From Chrysemys picta bellii (Eukaryota > Chordata > Testudines > Emydidae), in the NCBI RefSeq assembly GCF_011386835.1, contig NC_088791.1, forward strand, positions 127,448,943-127,512,942: a stretch of 64,000 bases of DNA, in the 5' to 3' direction. Positions within the stretch are counted from its first letter, which is position 1, and each line of letters opens with the position of its first letter. Shown here in pieces: positions 1-10,846 of this stretch. The position numbers and the translations under genes are program-made. Below the pieces are notes generated by a model. That model was not told the origin of the DNA. It ran no database searches and saw only the letters and a list, made by a program, of their open reading frames with translations.

Positions 1-870
1 TGGGGCCAGCATCTTATCTTTGGACTGAGCTTGCTAGCTATATTTTCCAGTTAACTCGTTCTGTTCTTTTTCTTTCTCCCCTTTTTGGCTTCTTTTAACC
101 TACAAAGGAAACTTCCACTCTTCACTCATACACCTTTTCCCAACAATGAACACATACACATTGCCATTATATACCCTTCCAGTAAAATAACTTCTATACA
201 GAGCTTTGGGGCAACAAACCAGGACGAGCACACCCACTTTTGAGGATTCCACTCGGTACAACCTCTGGTGTCCAATAGCTTTCCTTTTTAAAACCTTAAA
301 TACCTTGTCGGCTTCTGAGGACCAGTGAAAGGGGTCATGATCCACTCCCTTAATGCATTCATACAAGGGTTTAGCCCACAGTCCAAACTCTGGGATCCAT
401 ATTCTGCAGAAGCCTGCCATACCCAGAAACGCCCTAAGCCGTTTACGATTGCTTGGGATAGGAACTTGGCAGATAGCTTCCTTCCTTTCGTTTGAAAGCT
501 GACGCTCCCCTTGCCTTAAGTGAAACCCGAAGTATTGTACTTCTGGGAGGGCAATTTGAGCCTTACTCCGTGCTACTCGATATCCTCAGAGTCCAACAAA
601 GTTCAGGAGGTTTTAAGGCAAGGGGTTAGACCCACAGCGGCAATTAACAAGTCATCTACATATTGCAGGAGGAGGACCTTGTCCTCATTGCCCCACTCCT
701 CCAAATCTCTGGCCAGGGCCTGGCCAAAAAGGGTGGGGGAATTTTTAAATCCCTGGCCAACACTGTCCAGCAAAGCTGCTTTTTAACCCTCCTTTTGTCC
801 TTCCACTGGCTCCACTCTGGGGCTTGCATGGCTGAGGGCTCAATTGCAAGGGTCATTATCCAGGCATTCT
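1..870 (-). pseudogene. pol reverse transcriptase remnant
   Basis: On the minus strand a palm-like segment leads into YVDD, encoded at 651-662, the catalytic motif of retroviral reverse transcriptase. It is followed after frame changes by GFCRIWIPEFGLWAKPLYE (from about 417 down), which matches the RT connection region of gammaretroviruses. At least two frame changes and several stops interrupt it. It continues beyond the left window edge. Confidence 0.75.
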
Positions 871-999
871 CGGGGGGTAAGGTAAGGGTTACTTCATCTT
901 CTTTGACCTCCTTACATGGTCTCTGCCAAATTGGCTTGATTCATAAACTCCCAATCCCAGACAGTTTTTTTTAACCTTTTTAGTTTTTGGCTTTTTCTC

Positions 1000-1417
1000 C
1001 TCTTCCTCCTCCTCAACAGCAGGGTCCTCATGAGGACATTAGTCATCCCAAGTCAGGCTTGTGGCTGGCCAGACACCCTTCTAAAATTGAGATGAACTTG
1101 CTTGGGTTCGTGGAGAATTCCCCTGCCTGTGCCTTAAAGGCTGCTAGGTCGACTGGGTTAAAAGGCACATGGGTGTAAACCTGCATAGTAGTGGCCTGAT
1201 TCCTATCCTAGCCATGTCTGGACACCACGGTCTCTGTGATCAACGGATAAAATCCCACCGAAGGGGTGATTTCTGGAACCCGAGACACCCTTTCTTTATA
1301 TGGTGGGGGTGTGATAGCCGAAGGGGACACCGGACCTGCCATTACAGCTGTGGAGGGGTTCTGGGGACTAACAGTAGCTACTACTGAACCTGTCGGAGTC
1401 AAATTACACTTTTGCAA
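1000..1417 (-). pseudogene. gag p12/capsid-like remnant
   Basis: On the minus strand a proline-rich stretch with PPPY (a late-domain type motif) precedes VGFYPLITE and then, in broken frame, a capsid N-terminus-like segment with VYTHVPFNPVDLAAFK and ASHKPDLG between about 1185 and 1050. This is the p12-capsid order expected for gammaretroviral gag. Stops near 1200 and 1050 interrupt it. Assignment is by similarity of short motifs. Confidence 0.6.
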
Positions 1418-1526
1418 AATATCTGTTCTATTTCATAAAGCCATAAACAATTGCGCATGCATATGTTCGTTCCATTTACTCGTTTGCTGACAAAACAGGA
1501 GTAATTGAAGGATCTTGTTATAATTA

Positions 1527-1812
1527 AGAGTACGTCTACACTTACCGGAGGGTCCGGCGGTAGGCAATCGATGTTCTGGGATCGATTTATCGCGTCTGGT
1601 TTAGACGCGATAAATCGATCCTGGAAGTGCTCGCCGTCGACGCCGGTACTCCAGCTCGGTGAGAGGAGTACGCGGCATCGACGGGGGAGCCTCCCTGCCG
1701 CATCTGGACCCGCGGTAAGTTCGGACTAAGGTACTTCGAATTCAGCTACGTTATTGACGTAGCTGAATTTGCGTACCTTAGTCCGAAGTGGGGGGTTAGT
1801 GGGGACCAGGCC
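1527..1812. mobile_element. Palindromic MITE inserted in provirus gag
   Basis: The ends are inverted repeats (left TACGTCTACACTTAC, right GTTAGTGGGGACCAGG) flanked by TTA at 1524-1526 and 1813-1815. Inside are two strong stem-loops, one around GATTTATCGCGTC near 1583-1618 and one around TTCAGCTACGT near 1739-1770. A related copy in the other orientation lies at 46329-46611. The three-base TWA duplication suggests a PIF/Harbinger-type MITE; that class call is inference. Confidence 0.7.
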
Positions 1813-1996
1813 TTAGTGATCCTTCCGGTGGCCACCTTTCCTGGTCCTCTAGCTGATGTTGAGGCCAGTCTACTGTACAGAACCTTTTTAATCTACTTTT
1901 AGTTATTAGATTTGCGTCAAATACTTTCCAATTTGCTAGAATGCATTCAAAGGGCGTACACCGTGCCCTGCCTGTCGTACTCTGTCCCTGCCCCAT
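1813..1996 (-). pseudogene. gag matrix-like remnant
   Basis: The minus-strand frame starts at 1996 with MGQGQS, an N-myristoylation-type start typical of gag, and continues into a short matrix-like segment containing RFCTVDWP and ERWPPEG. It stays open until it meets the MITE at 1812. Its position after the LTR, primer site and a leader of about 280 bases is right for gag. The domain is incomplete and the protein cannot be made as it stands. Confidence 0.72.
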
Positions 1997-2272
1997 GGCC
2001 TAGGGTGACACTGGGTGTCCCCAGGTCCTAACAGGCAAAAGTCCACACCACTGGACTGTTCCTACCTTATCCAAGGGACTGGTTCCTCACGGTCGCCCGC
2101 AACTGCTTCTCCACTATCCAAGCGCGTTGCACCATTGTGCCCTCTGGGGTCGATCAAACTGCATCTTTGCCAAGGCCCCCGATGAAGTCACCAGTGCGCG
2201 CTGGGCGTCGGTCGCCACTGCAATCCGTCGACCTCTGAGAGGGGTCCGGGCAAGGCTAAATTTCAGCCTCGA

Positions 2273-2290
2273 GCCCACCCAGGGACGCCA
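2273..2290 (-). other. Retroviral primer-binding site matching tRNA-Asn
   Basis: On the minus strand the 18 bases TGGCGTCCCTGGGTGGGC follow the LTR after a four-base spacer. They are complementary to the 3' end of vertebrate tRNA-Asn including CCA, and complementarity continues a few bases further (TCGA). The tRNA-Asn identification uses the recalled tRNA sequence. A lysine primer site is the nearest alternative but fits worse. Confidence 0.7.
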
Positions 2291-2294
2291 AAAC

Positions 2295-2808
2295 TGTTGC
2301 CGGCACAGAGGGCCCAAGGGGGCAACAGCGGGGTTCGTTGCCCGGTGTGCTTCGCGCCAATGAACACACCAGGGTGGAGAAGCAGACAAAGTTTATTCAA
2401 GAGCTCTGAATAGGCACTAGGAGACCAGCATGTCTCAAAGCAAGCGCACTGAGACAAGCAGTTTTTCCCTTTTTATTCTTTTTCTTCCTTCCTTCCCTCT
2501 CCCCCTTCTGCCCTCTGCAATAGTTACATTAAGCAGTAGCAATTACATTTAAGCAGTTAAGTCATCTTGGCGGCTATAAGTCTAGCTCATTAGTAACTCT
2601 TCTTTGAACTGTTATCTTGTCCTTTTCCCTTTGATCTGTTAGCTTGCCTTTCAGGCCTTATTACTACCGCTTCCCAGCTGCTGGCCTGTGAGGTTAGTAA
2701 AGTTTAACATGCAGGGGCTTTGGTTCACTTTGGCCTAGAGCGGGGGGGCTTCATCGACTCTCATGGTCTTCCACCACCTCGAGTTACCTAGGGTGATGCC
2801 TAGTGACA
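2295..2808 (-). repeat. 5' LTR of the minus-strand provirus
   Basis: The LTR is 514 bp. Read on the minus strand it starts TGTCACTAGG and ends CCGGCAACA, the TG...CA form of retroviral LTRs. A polyadenylation signal AATAAA lies at 2392-2397 (minus strand) in the expected R/U5 area, and an A-rich TATA-like stretch lies near 2470. Its inner edge is four bases from the primer-binding site, which fixes the boundary. The outer boundary at 2808 is inferred from the TG dinucleotide only. Confidence 0.72.
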
Positions 2809-2814
2809 CCAACA

Positions 2815-3045
2815 AGATGAACTTTCATGGATTCCAGTGCCAGAAGGAACCATTGTGATCATCTTGTCTGACCTCCTAAATAACACAGGCCATAGAACTT
2901 CCTCAAAATTATTCTTAGGGCATATCTTTTAGAAAAACTATCTTGATTTAAAAATTTGCCAGTGACAGAGAACTTAATTGAACTTGAGGCAGGCCCAATC
3001 TCTTTAACAGCTCTGAAATGGTTCAGTATGTTAGTGAATGAAGAT
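2815..3045 (-). repeat. CR1 LINE 3'-end fragment
   Basis: The + strand reads CAGAAGGAACCATTGTGATC followed by a 'cttgtctgacctcc' and 'ggccatagaacttcc' type sequence. This is the reverse complement of the common sauropsid CR1 3' untranslated region. It is diverged and 5'-truncated. Other copies in this window (31130-31420, 56349-56712) support the family call. Confidence 0.65.
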
Positions 3046-5340
3046 ACCAGACATAGTAAAGATCCTTGTTAGAAGCCCAAGTAGAAAATCTTTTTTCTCT
3101 TTGTAGCATATGCTTCCTCCCCCATAACCAGTTTTATGGTTTTCCAGCAAAATTCAGCAGACTGTTTGGGCAAGGGACATGAGAGTTCATCAAGGCATTG
3201 TATTGCAAGCTTCCAGAATCTGAAATCTGGATTGAGGATCTGTCTCTGAGATCTGGAAAAAACTGATGCATGAATTTGAGGATTGGATGAATACCAGAAC
3301 TGGCAAGCCCGTACTGAAACTATTAGTACTATACGGGATTTGTCAGCTTTCTCTTTGACTCTTGAAAGTAACAGACATGTTTGTAAACAGATCCACTCCA
3401 TGTTTCCATCACCGCAAATGATTTTAAGGCCTAAAATTTTGCAGAATACATGAAAGATTGCAGTCACCCAATAGGAGTTGCTGGGTGTGCCACACGTCTA
3501 AAAATCAGGCTACTTACTTAATTACTTACAGGCTACTTAAATATGGATTTAGGGGCTTAACTTCACGTGCCCATTTAAAAAAACAAAAACAAAAACCTTG
3601 TTCTTTCCCCCCTTGCTGGTCGTTTGGAATGGTTAGTTGTACAATGTATTTTACTTGGCTGGGAAGAGGAATTTAGAGTGGGCTATGTAAATCTGAGTTG
3701 AAGTAGTCTTCAACACATGAAGTAAAAATTGAAGAAGAAGCTGGTCATTTAGTCATATTGTGTGTTTCTGTTCAATATCATCCAAGTTCTTTTTCCGCTC
3801 TTCAAAAATGTTTGTATTCTGATTTCATTGACATAGTAATACTCTCAATCTCTCTTCTGCTTTCCTGATATCTTCTTTCATTCCCCCCCAATTCCTATTT
3901 CTAAAGAGAGAGATTAATTCTAGCTTTGTGTGCATGGAAATATATATTTTAAAGTATTGCTAAAAACTGTCCAAAAATTTATAGAGAGAACAGAATAGCA
4001 TAGTGAGGAACTAGCACTAGCCCAATGTGTTTAAGAAATCATTTAGTTTTTATTGCCTTAAACTGAGATCTGGGTTTTGCCCTCTCTATATAAAGAGCAC
4101 GCATCTCCCCACATGAATATTTGGTTTTAAGTATTTGATTGCAGTGCGAGTATAGTAAAGGATTATGCAATTGTAAATTATACTTCCTGGAGCCTCTCAA
4201 ATTCAGTGACTACTGAATTTTATTTATTTGAGAACTTAAGCAAAATTGCCCTCCTCAGGTTGATAGTTTGACCCTTCCCACAGAAATTTCTCCTATATAT
4301 TATTATTTTATTTTATTATTAATCTCTGTGAAGGGTCGTGGAGAAGCGACGTACTGGGTTTTTTTGTTTTTGTTTTTTTTGTTTTTATTGTGAGCAAATC
4401 CTTTAAGCTGTTAAATTGCAAATTTATTGCTTGAGTCATAAGTTATATCCTGATTTCCATTGCCTGGAGAGAGAGATGATGGGTGTGTTATAAAATGTTT
4501 ACCATTCCACTTGTCTTGCAGTGTCAAATCTCATGAATTGTTAGCAACTGAGTGAATCAGCTTTAAATGTGTGTCTATATTAGTTTTTTATTCAGGGGTG
4601 AGGAAGTGGGTCAGTCAATAACCCCCTCCCCCACAGCTCAGGGGATTACATTCCTAATGAATAATCCTAAAAGGGCAGTTGGATGATTTCCACAAGCGTA
4701 AAGAGAATATTTTAAACTGCTTTCCGTTTTATTTGTATTTGGGGTTTCCTTTTGCCTATTGGTAGCACAGTTAAGTTACTTACAACCTAAGTAAACCAGA
4801 TGTTTTTTAACAGACTTTTTAGTCGCATAATAAAGGGACAGCCTTAATCTTAAGGATTGCCTACTTTCACGTGTGATTTTTGCTTTGTGTATCTAGACTT
4901 TTTGGACAGGGGATTGGTGCCAGTACTTTGCTACCACTGTTAAAGCAAAAACTATAATTACATTGTCAAAATAATATTTATAGTATTATTTTCAGGGAAT
5001 AATTGTGGGAGTGTGATGAATATATTATACTCATCAAAATTTTATGTAAACATCATGAGTTTTTTACTTGAGCTATTGGTATTGTCTTTGGCCTTCATGC
5101 TTTTCCAATCTGTAAAAATAATACTGGGATTTTCTTGGTCTTCGTAGCATTTGCAGTGGGTATCCTTTAAAGATCAGTTGATTAAATTATCTGGTCAAAG
5201 TAAACTTGTATTGGCATTTTAGTTACATATTTCCACAGTTGTACTACTTAAAAAATCCCTTTTTCTTTAAAGCATTTCCTCCCCCTAATTATGGTATTAT
5301 GATTCAGTGCATTATATTTAACTTTTCTTGCTTGATAGAT
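3046..5340. other. Non-coding AT-rich stretch, nothing recognised
   Basis: Several short open frames occur, the longest at 3069-3467 on the minus strand (132 codons), but none has recognisable domains, good codon texture or neighbours that support a gene. A T-rich run (TTTTTTTGTTTTTG type) lies near 4358-4390. I see no exon, RNA gene or dated repeat. Confidence 0.6.
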
Positions 5341-7112
5341 AGGGTGACCATGTTTCCCTATGCTGAATATGGGACACCTGGTAAAATTACTCGTATTCAA
5401 GCAAGTTCAACAGCAATCAATTGTACAAACATTCAAATTAACATCAAGTTGACTGAGCCCCTGTTAAAAAGAAATACTTCGTAGCTGGATTCTTTTTATT
5501 TACCTTCTTATCTTTAAGACTTTAGGGTTCACCGGGGAGGGGTGGCACACATCCCTACCCCCCCCCCCACACACACATGGGGAGGGGTGACACACACACT
5601 CCCGTACACCTCTCACATGGGCGGAGGTGACTGATGGACTGACCCTCCCTGCCCGTCGCTCCGGACCCACCTCTCCCGGTACCTGGCACCGAGGTGACAC
5701 GTGGTGGTGGGGTCATGCAGGGTCACATGCCGCCCCCCTTCCCCAGATTTCTGCCAGGGTTCACACCAGAATGTGGCCAGCAACAGCCTTTCGGCGCTGT
5801 GTGGGAGGGAAGGGCCTGGAGCTGCTTCCAGCCCCTCCCACCGCTCCCGTGTGGCTGGAAGCAGCTTGTCCCTTCCTGCCCTCACAGTGTCGAAAGGCAA
5901 CTAACACCTCAAGGCTGCTGCTGGCCACCAACATAACCCAGCTGCTTCCTGTCCTCGGGCTACAGCACGGGCAGGAAGGGATTAAGCCCTAAGGATGCAT
6001 TGTGCACTAGGGCCCAGGGAATCTGACTGCAGGGGCTTCAGCAAACCCGGCCAGAGAGGCGGCTCAGCAGGGTAGGGTGTCTAGGGGACGGAGCAGCCCT
6101 GTGCTCCCTGGAGGCAGAACCCAGGGCTGGAGCGTGGGTGAATAGGGTGCTACCTGGTGGGTTGCTGAGGAGCCTTCAGGTTTGGGGCGTGAACAGGTTG
6201 GAAATTGCTTCTCCCCCACCACTCCAGAGTTTAGCTGAGGGGTGGAGAGGCTTCCTCATGCCAGTGCTGTGTGGGGCTTTGGAACTCTTCCTGGCCAGTG
6301 CCTTGGGCTGGAGGGTCTTGGGCTTTCCTGGGGCACACGCTGTCCCAGCCAGAGGCACTGGGGGAAGGAAGGCGCCTGACAGCCAGGCTGCTGGTGAGCT
6401 CAGCGCTCTGACCAGGGGCTGGTTCTCCACACAGTGCTGGGAGCAGGACATGTCCCGCCGGGGGGATATGGAGGGGCAGCAGGGTTCGGGGTGGGGGGGA
6501 GGCAAAGCAGGGAGAGGACAGTGAGAGGGGAAGGACATGGGGGGGAGGGATAGCTCAGTGGTTTGAGCATTGGCCTGCTAAACCCAGGGTTCTGAGTTCA
6601 ATCCTTGAGGGGGCCACTTGGGGATCTGGGGCAAAATCAGTACTTGGTCCTGCTAGTGAAGGCAGGGGGCTGGACTTGATGACCTTTCAAGGTCCCTTCC
6701 AGTTCTAGGAGACGGGATATCTCCATTAATTTCATAAAGGGCTGATGGGTGGGAAGCAGAGGTGACATGTAACCAGCTGGCACCTGCCCGCTCTCAGCAA
6801 CCACTGCAGCTCGCAGCCAATGCCAGACAAACGGGATGGGGCCCTGCTGACTGAGACCCGGCATGCACCAGGGGCTGCGCTGACGGACCAGCAGGGGGAG
6901 CGGCTGGCCCTGTGCACTGCATCTTCGCCCTGCCACCAGCCTTGCACCACCCACCCCCATTGTCGGCCACTGGAGCCCCCACTCACCGCTGGTGGGTGGG
7001 CGGCTGGCGAGCAGGGATCCGTTTTTGCCCATTTTTAAGAAAAAGTTGGGACACCTGCAGGAGGGCTTAAATATGGGACTGTCCCTTTAAAAATGGGATG
7101 TCTGATCACCCT
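5341..7112. mobile_element. Non-autonomous DNA transposon with AGGGTGACCA-type ends
   Basis: The left end reads AGGGTGACCATGTTTCCC and the right end is the inverted TGGGATGTCTGATCACCCT. The interior is GC-rich between about 5560 and 6990, unlike the flanks, and contains a SINE. Ends of this type are common in turtle hAT-like elements. No clear 8-base target duplication is visible, so the two ends may belong to a composite or rearranged copy. Open frames in the GC-rich part have no recognisable protein. Confidence 0.55.
6544..6722 (+). repeat. tRNA-derived SINE (turtle type) with CR1-like tail
   Basis: A polymerase III A box (TAGCTCAGTGG, 6551-6561) and B box (GAGTTCAATCC, 6594-6604) lie in a tRNA-like head. 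The tail reads GGTCCCTTCCAGTTCTAGGA, resembling the 3' end of CR1, so CR1 machinery probably mobilised it. Tortoise polymerase-III SINEs have this organisation. This is the best single marker that the DNA is from a turtle. Confidence 0.82.
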
Positions 7113-7832
7113 ATTAATGATTAGTTCTTAGAACCGTTATATACATTTTTGTGCTGGTGTATTGAAATATAAATTGAAAGTGAATTTTAGTGCCTTTCAG
7201 AGGTGCCAGATTAGCAGTTTCTGGGTGCACCTGCAGTAGAAAACCTTGTACCTGTTTTCCAGCAAAAGTGCAACTGAGCTAACAATGGTGTAAGCTGCAG
7301 ACAAGACTCGGGCATTTTGTTGGCCCATGATCATTTAGCAGGTTTTCGTAACCACAGCAAAAATACTCCAGCCTTGATTACACCACTGCTTCCACTGTTG
7401 CTAGCGCTAGAGCAGCTGCACCGTCTGTAGGAAAATGGTGGCAAAGATTTCTGGAGACTGAAATCTTTTGTTTATACACAGAACATCTACAGCAAGGACT
7501 GCAGCAGTGCAAGTTTCACTGCAATTAAGTGTCTGAATCCTGACCTTGAAGGACCATCTCTAGGGATGAGGTTAGTTTTCGTGTTCGTTCACAACCTGAT
7601 CCAAAGCCCACTAACATCAGTGGAAGACTCCTATTGATGTCAGTGGGTTTTGGAGGAGGCCTTTAAACCTTGGCCTCTCTTCCGAGATTGCAAAGCAGGA
7701 GTGAGGGGACAGTTCTGATGCCCACTTCGGTTTTCACAAAAGAACTGGACCGATGCCACCAGCACATGACAATGTATGGATTTAACTAAACTCTGAGCTT
7801 CTGCGAATTGAATGTTGCTGCTCCATCCAAAG
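7113..7832. other. Non-coding stretch with a palindromic old repeat
   Basis: The only structure seen is an imperfect palindrome at about 7595-7661. CCTGATCCAAAGCCCACTAA is mirrored by TCAGTGGGTTTTGGAGGAGG, and the centre carries inverted 'atcagtgg' / 'tgatgtcagt' arms. Similar palindromes are widespread old amniote repeats. No gene is supported. Confidence 0.5.
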
Positions 7833-7949
7833 CGGTGGTCCGTGGACTCCTGGGGTGGTCCGCAGACTGTCTAAGATTTCCACAGGGGTCTGCACCTCCA
7901 TTTGAAATTTTTTAGGGGTCCACAAATGAAAAAAGGTTGAAAACCACTG
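7833..7949. mobile_element. hAT-type non-autonomous fragment
   Basis: The right end GGTTGAAAACCACTG is the inverted form of the CAGTGGTTCTCAACC terminus seen in full in neighbouring copies. The body has the 'ggtccgtggactcc' and 'ggggtccacaaatg' pattern of such elements. The left end is degenerate and no target duplication remains. Confidence 0.6.
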
Positions 7950-8285
7950 CTCTAATTATATGTGATGGCGTGTGCAGGCACAGATAACCATACTTCACTG
8001 CTCTTTCCTTGCCTGGAAAAAAGATTTTGACATACTCATGACCTGCAATGTTAGTATAGTAGATTAAGCTTTATGTAATGTATAGCAGTGACTGTCATGT
8101 TGACAAGATGCCAAGATTATTGTTTTCAGTCTGATGCATCTCTGTTAACACACATGGATTGGCTGTCTGCTCCACGGAGCGAATATGGTAACTTTATTCA
8201 AGCCTGACTTTTTCTTATTTTTCTCATTTCACAACAGCTGGATCAGAGTAAATATTAGAGGGTAAGAAGCTCATATGCACTAGAG

Positions 8286-8591
8286 CAGTGGTTCTCAACC
8301 AGGGGTCTGGGGGCCGCAAGCAGGTTTCAGGGGGTCTGCCACACAGGGCTGGCATTAGACTTGCTGGGCCCCAGGGCAGAAAGCTGCAGTCTCACCACAT
8401 GGGGCTGAAGCCCCTCCATCCGGGCTTCACAAGGCCCCCCTGTGGCATGGGGCCCTGTGCAGTTGCCCTGTTTGCTACCCCCTAATGCTGTCTCTGGCTT
8501 TTATATGCAGAAAAACAGTTGTGGTACAGGTGGGCTGTGGAAATTTTATAGCAGTTTTGGGGGTTGGGAAAAGAAAGGTTGAGACCTCCTG
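8286..8591. mobile_element. hAT-type MITE, 306 bp
   Basis: The left end CAGTGGTTCTCAACC and right end GGTTGAGACCTCCTG are inverted repeats. The flanks CACTAGAG (8278-8285) and CATTAGAG (8592-8599) match at seven of eight positions, as expected for an 8-base hAT target duplication. There is no coding capacity. Confidence 0.8.
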
Positions 8592-8850
8592 CATTAGAGA
8601 ATGGAAGAGAAGGGGAGATTAGGGATGTGTGGAGTGAGAGGATTCCTGTGCATTTTAATTCCGACGATGTGTTGCTGTTTGAATGAGAAGTTATCTGTGG
8701 TTGTGCACAAGTGGGAGATTCTGTATTTTTCGGTTGTGTTGTATAAGTCTGGATGACAGACGGTAAAACTCCACTCATTCTTCATTCTAATTATTCGTTC
8801 ATGAACATTAGGCCAAATATTGCCCAGATAGGTACACCTGTGTGACCTCC

Positions 8851-10510
8851 TGTGACGTTATGAGTGTAATATAATATTTGATTGGAAGGTGACAGGGCCA
8901 GAAAGAGTTAATTAACTCACAGATTGACCTGACCCATGGGTGAACCTTAAGGACTGGTTAGGAAGATATGTAAATGAATAGAGCTTTGAAATGCAAGTCT
9001 GCATTGTTAGAGATCTCAAGGGTAGATGTTTGCTCAGGTAGGGTTACCATACTTAACAAATAAAAAAAGAGGACCCTCCACGGGGTCCTGGCCCCGCCCA
9101 TTTCCCCACCCTCAGCCCCGCCCAACTCCGCCCCTTCTCTCCCTAACTCCGCCCCCTCCTCCCTCCCACTCCCAGCCACGCGAAAAGGGCTGCCCGAGAG
9201 CTACTGGCTTCACGGTTTGTCGGGCAGCCCCCAGACCCTGCGCCCCCGGCCGACGCTTCCCCAGCGCAGCTGGAGCCCGGGAGGGGAAGCGCCCAGCCGG
9301 GGGTGCAGGGTCTGGAGGCTGCCCGGCAAACCGTGAAGCCAGTAGCGCTTGGGCTTCGGGCAGCCCCCTTGCCTCTGGACTCTGCGCCGCTGGAGCCCAG
9401 GAGGGGAAGTGCCCGGCCGGCGGCTGGGGTCCGGAGGCAAGGGGGCTGCCTGAAGCCCATAGCGCTCGGGCAGCTCGGCTCTTAAACAGAGCCGAAGAGT
9501 CAGGGGAGGAGCAGAGCCGCCGCGGGAGGGGAAGTGCCTGGCTGGCATTTTCCCGGACATGTTCGGCTTTTTGGCAATTCCCCTCGGACGGGGGTTTGAG
9601 TGCCGAAAAGCCGGACATGTCCGGGAAAAACCGGACGTATGGTAACCCTAGCTCAGGTCTTGTGATGTAAGCAAACAAGTATTTTCTATTGCTATAACTT
9701 TAATTCAAAGACCAAAAAAGGAATATTAACATTTATGATGATACTTGAGTGAAATAGAATTATTGTCTATATGTCTCTTTGAAGGTTGTGGTAACCTGTA
9801 TCTGAACTGTTTAATGGATAAATTATCCTGTGCTAATTGCCATGATGTTTAGAAGAAGGAAAGTTGAGCCTATTGTTTTCTCAGGCCAAAAGGCTGCTGG
9901 AAATGTATAAAAACCTTGGAACACAATCCTTCTGCATCTCAGATCTGCTTTGGGTATCAAGAGGGGGAAACCTTAAGCCACAAGGATTGAGATCCCTAGT
10001 CATTGACTGGAGCCACCCTGAATATGGACATTGGACTATAATCTATGGACTATATCTAAAAGGACTTTTGGCAACAAGATCACCTCTGCTATGTATCTGG
10101 ACCTCAAGAATTGAATTCAAGTCTGTATGTATATTGATCTTTTAACCAACACACTCTTTTTTTTTTCTTTTTTAATAAATTTTAGCTTAGTTAATAAGAA
10201 TTGACTATAGTGTGTATTTTGGGTAAGATCTTATAATTGATCCTTTGGGATTGGAAGAACCTTTTCTTTTATATGATGAGATAAGATTTTCGGTAATCAT
10301 AATCATATCTGACAGGTGTGTCTGGACGGAGGCCTGAGGCTGGGTGCTTTAAGGGATCTGCAGTGTTTGGACTTCTAAGTAACCAGTGAGGTACTATAGA
10401 AGCTGTTTTGTGCTGGCTTGGTAAATTTAAGTATTGGAATAACTATCAGCGTTTGGGGTTTATCCCTGATTGAGTGACTTCAGCTGGCTCCCACGGGCAG
10501 CACCGTCACA
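8851..10510 (+). repeat. Probable solo LTR interrupted by a hAT element
   Basis: The sequence starts TGTGACGTTATGAG and ends CACCGTCACA. It carries a TATA box (TATAAAAA, 9906-9913) and a polyadenylation signal (AATAAA, 10174-10179) in the correct order. Flanks CCTCC (8846-8850) and CCCCC (10511-10515) agree at four of five bases. Removing the nested hAT (9040-9650 plus one 8-base duplication) leaves about 1.04 kb. No internal retroviral sequence is attached, so it is read as a solo LTR formed by recombination. Confidence 0.62.
9040..9650. mobile_element. GC-rich hAT-type MITE with perfect 8-bp target duplication
   Basis: The ends AGGGTTACCATAC and GTATGGTAACCCTA are inverted. The 8-base flank GCTCAGGT is perfect on both sides (9032-9039 and 9651-9658). 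The interior is strongly GC-rich and self-repetitive: GCAGCC, CCCGGGAGGGGAAG and 'aaccgtgaagccagtagcg' type blocks recur in direct and inverted order. This explains the long but meaningless open frames of up to 214 codons on both strands. It is inserted in the LTR at 8851-10510. Confidence 0.82.
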
Positions 10511-10669
10511 CCCCCATTGACTTCAGTGGATTTGCCTGGGGGTAGCAGGGAGCAGACTTTGGAACAGTACCTTTAAAACCTGGTGTGGTGGTGTCATACC
10601 GGATGACAAATTAGCAATTTACTGTACATCTTGGAATATTTTAATCTCAGAAATTACATCAGTTTCTGT

Positions 10670-10834
10670 TTCACAGTAGCAGCTGTGTTAGTCTGTATCC
10701 GCAAAAAGAACAGGAGTACTTGTGGCACCTTAGAGACTAACAAATTTATTAGAGCATAAGCTTTCGTGGACTACAGCCCATGCTCTAATAAATTTGTTAG
10801 TCTCTAAGGTGCCACAAGTACTCCTGTTCTTTTT
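10670..10834. mobile_element. PLE tail in inverted (hairpin) arrangement
   Basis: Two copies of the Penelope-like 3' tail lie head to head. The arms 10703-10757 and 10780-10834 are a 55-base inverted repeat that looks perfect by eye, with a loop of 22 bases. The tail sequence (GGTGCCACAAGTACTCCTGT) is the same as that following the PLE frame at 56130-56170. A 12-base target duplication ATCAGTTTCTGT flanks it at 10658-10669 and 10835-10846. Confidence 0.85.
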
Positions 10835-10846
10835 ATCAGTTTCTGT

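Larger units (their letters stand above)
1..2808 (-). mobile_element. Gammaretrovirus-like (class I) provirus, 5' part, running off the left edge
   Basis: On the minus strand the order is LTR (2808 to 2295), primer-binding site (2290 to 2273), leader, gag start at 1996, gag capsid-like sequence (about 1417 to 1000) and pol reverse transcriptase (about 870 to 1). The internal region has lost sequence: only a few hundred bases separate capsid-like from RT sequence, and frames are broken by stops and shifts. A palindromic MITE (1527-1812) sits inside gag. The other LTR is not in the window, so target duplications cannot be tested. The class I assignment rests on the matrix and RT similarity and is inference. 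It is a dead copy. Confidence 0.8.

Noticed and set aside
5500..6540. Overlapping frames of 80-128 codons in GC-rich DNA
   Set aside because: They lie inside a non-autonomous transposon, occur on both strands and show no domain.
6544..6620. Functional tRNA gene suggested by A and B boxes
   Set aside because: The cloverleaf is not maintained and the sequence continues into a CR1-like tail, so it is a SINE.
9026..9678. Long open frames (up to 214 codons) on both strands
   Set aside because: They coincide with the GC-rich, self-repetitive interior of a hAT MITE, where stop codons are rare; no domain is recognisable.
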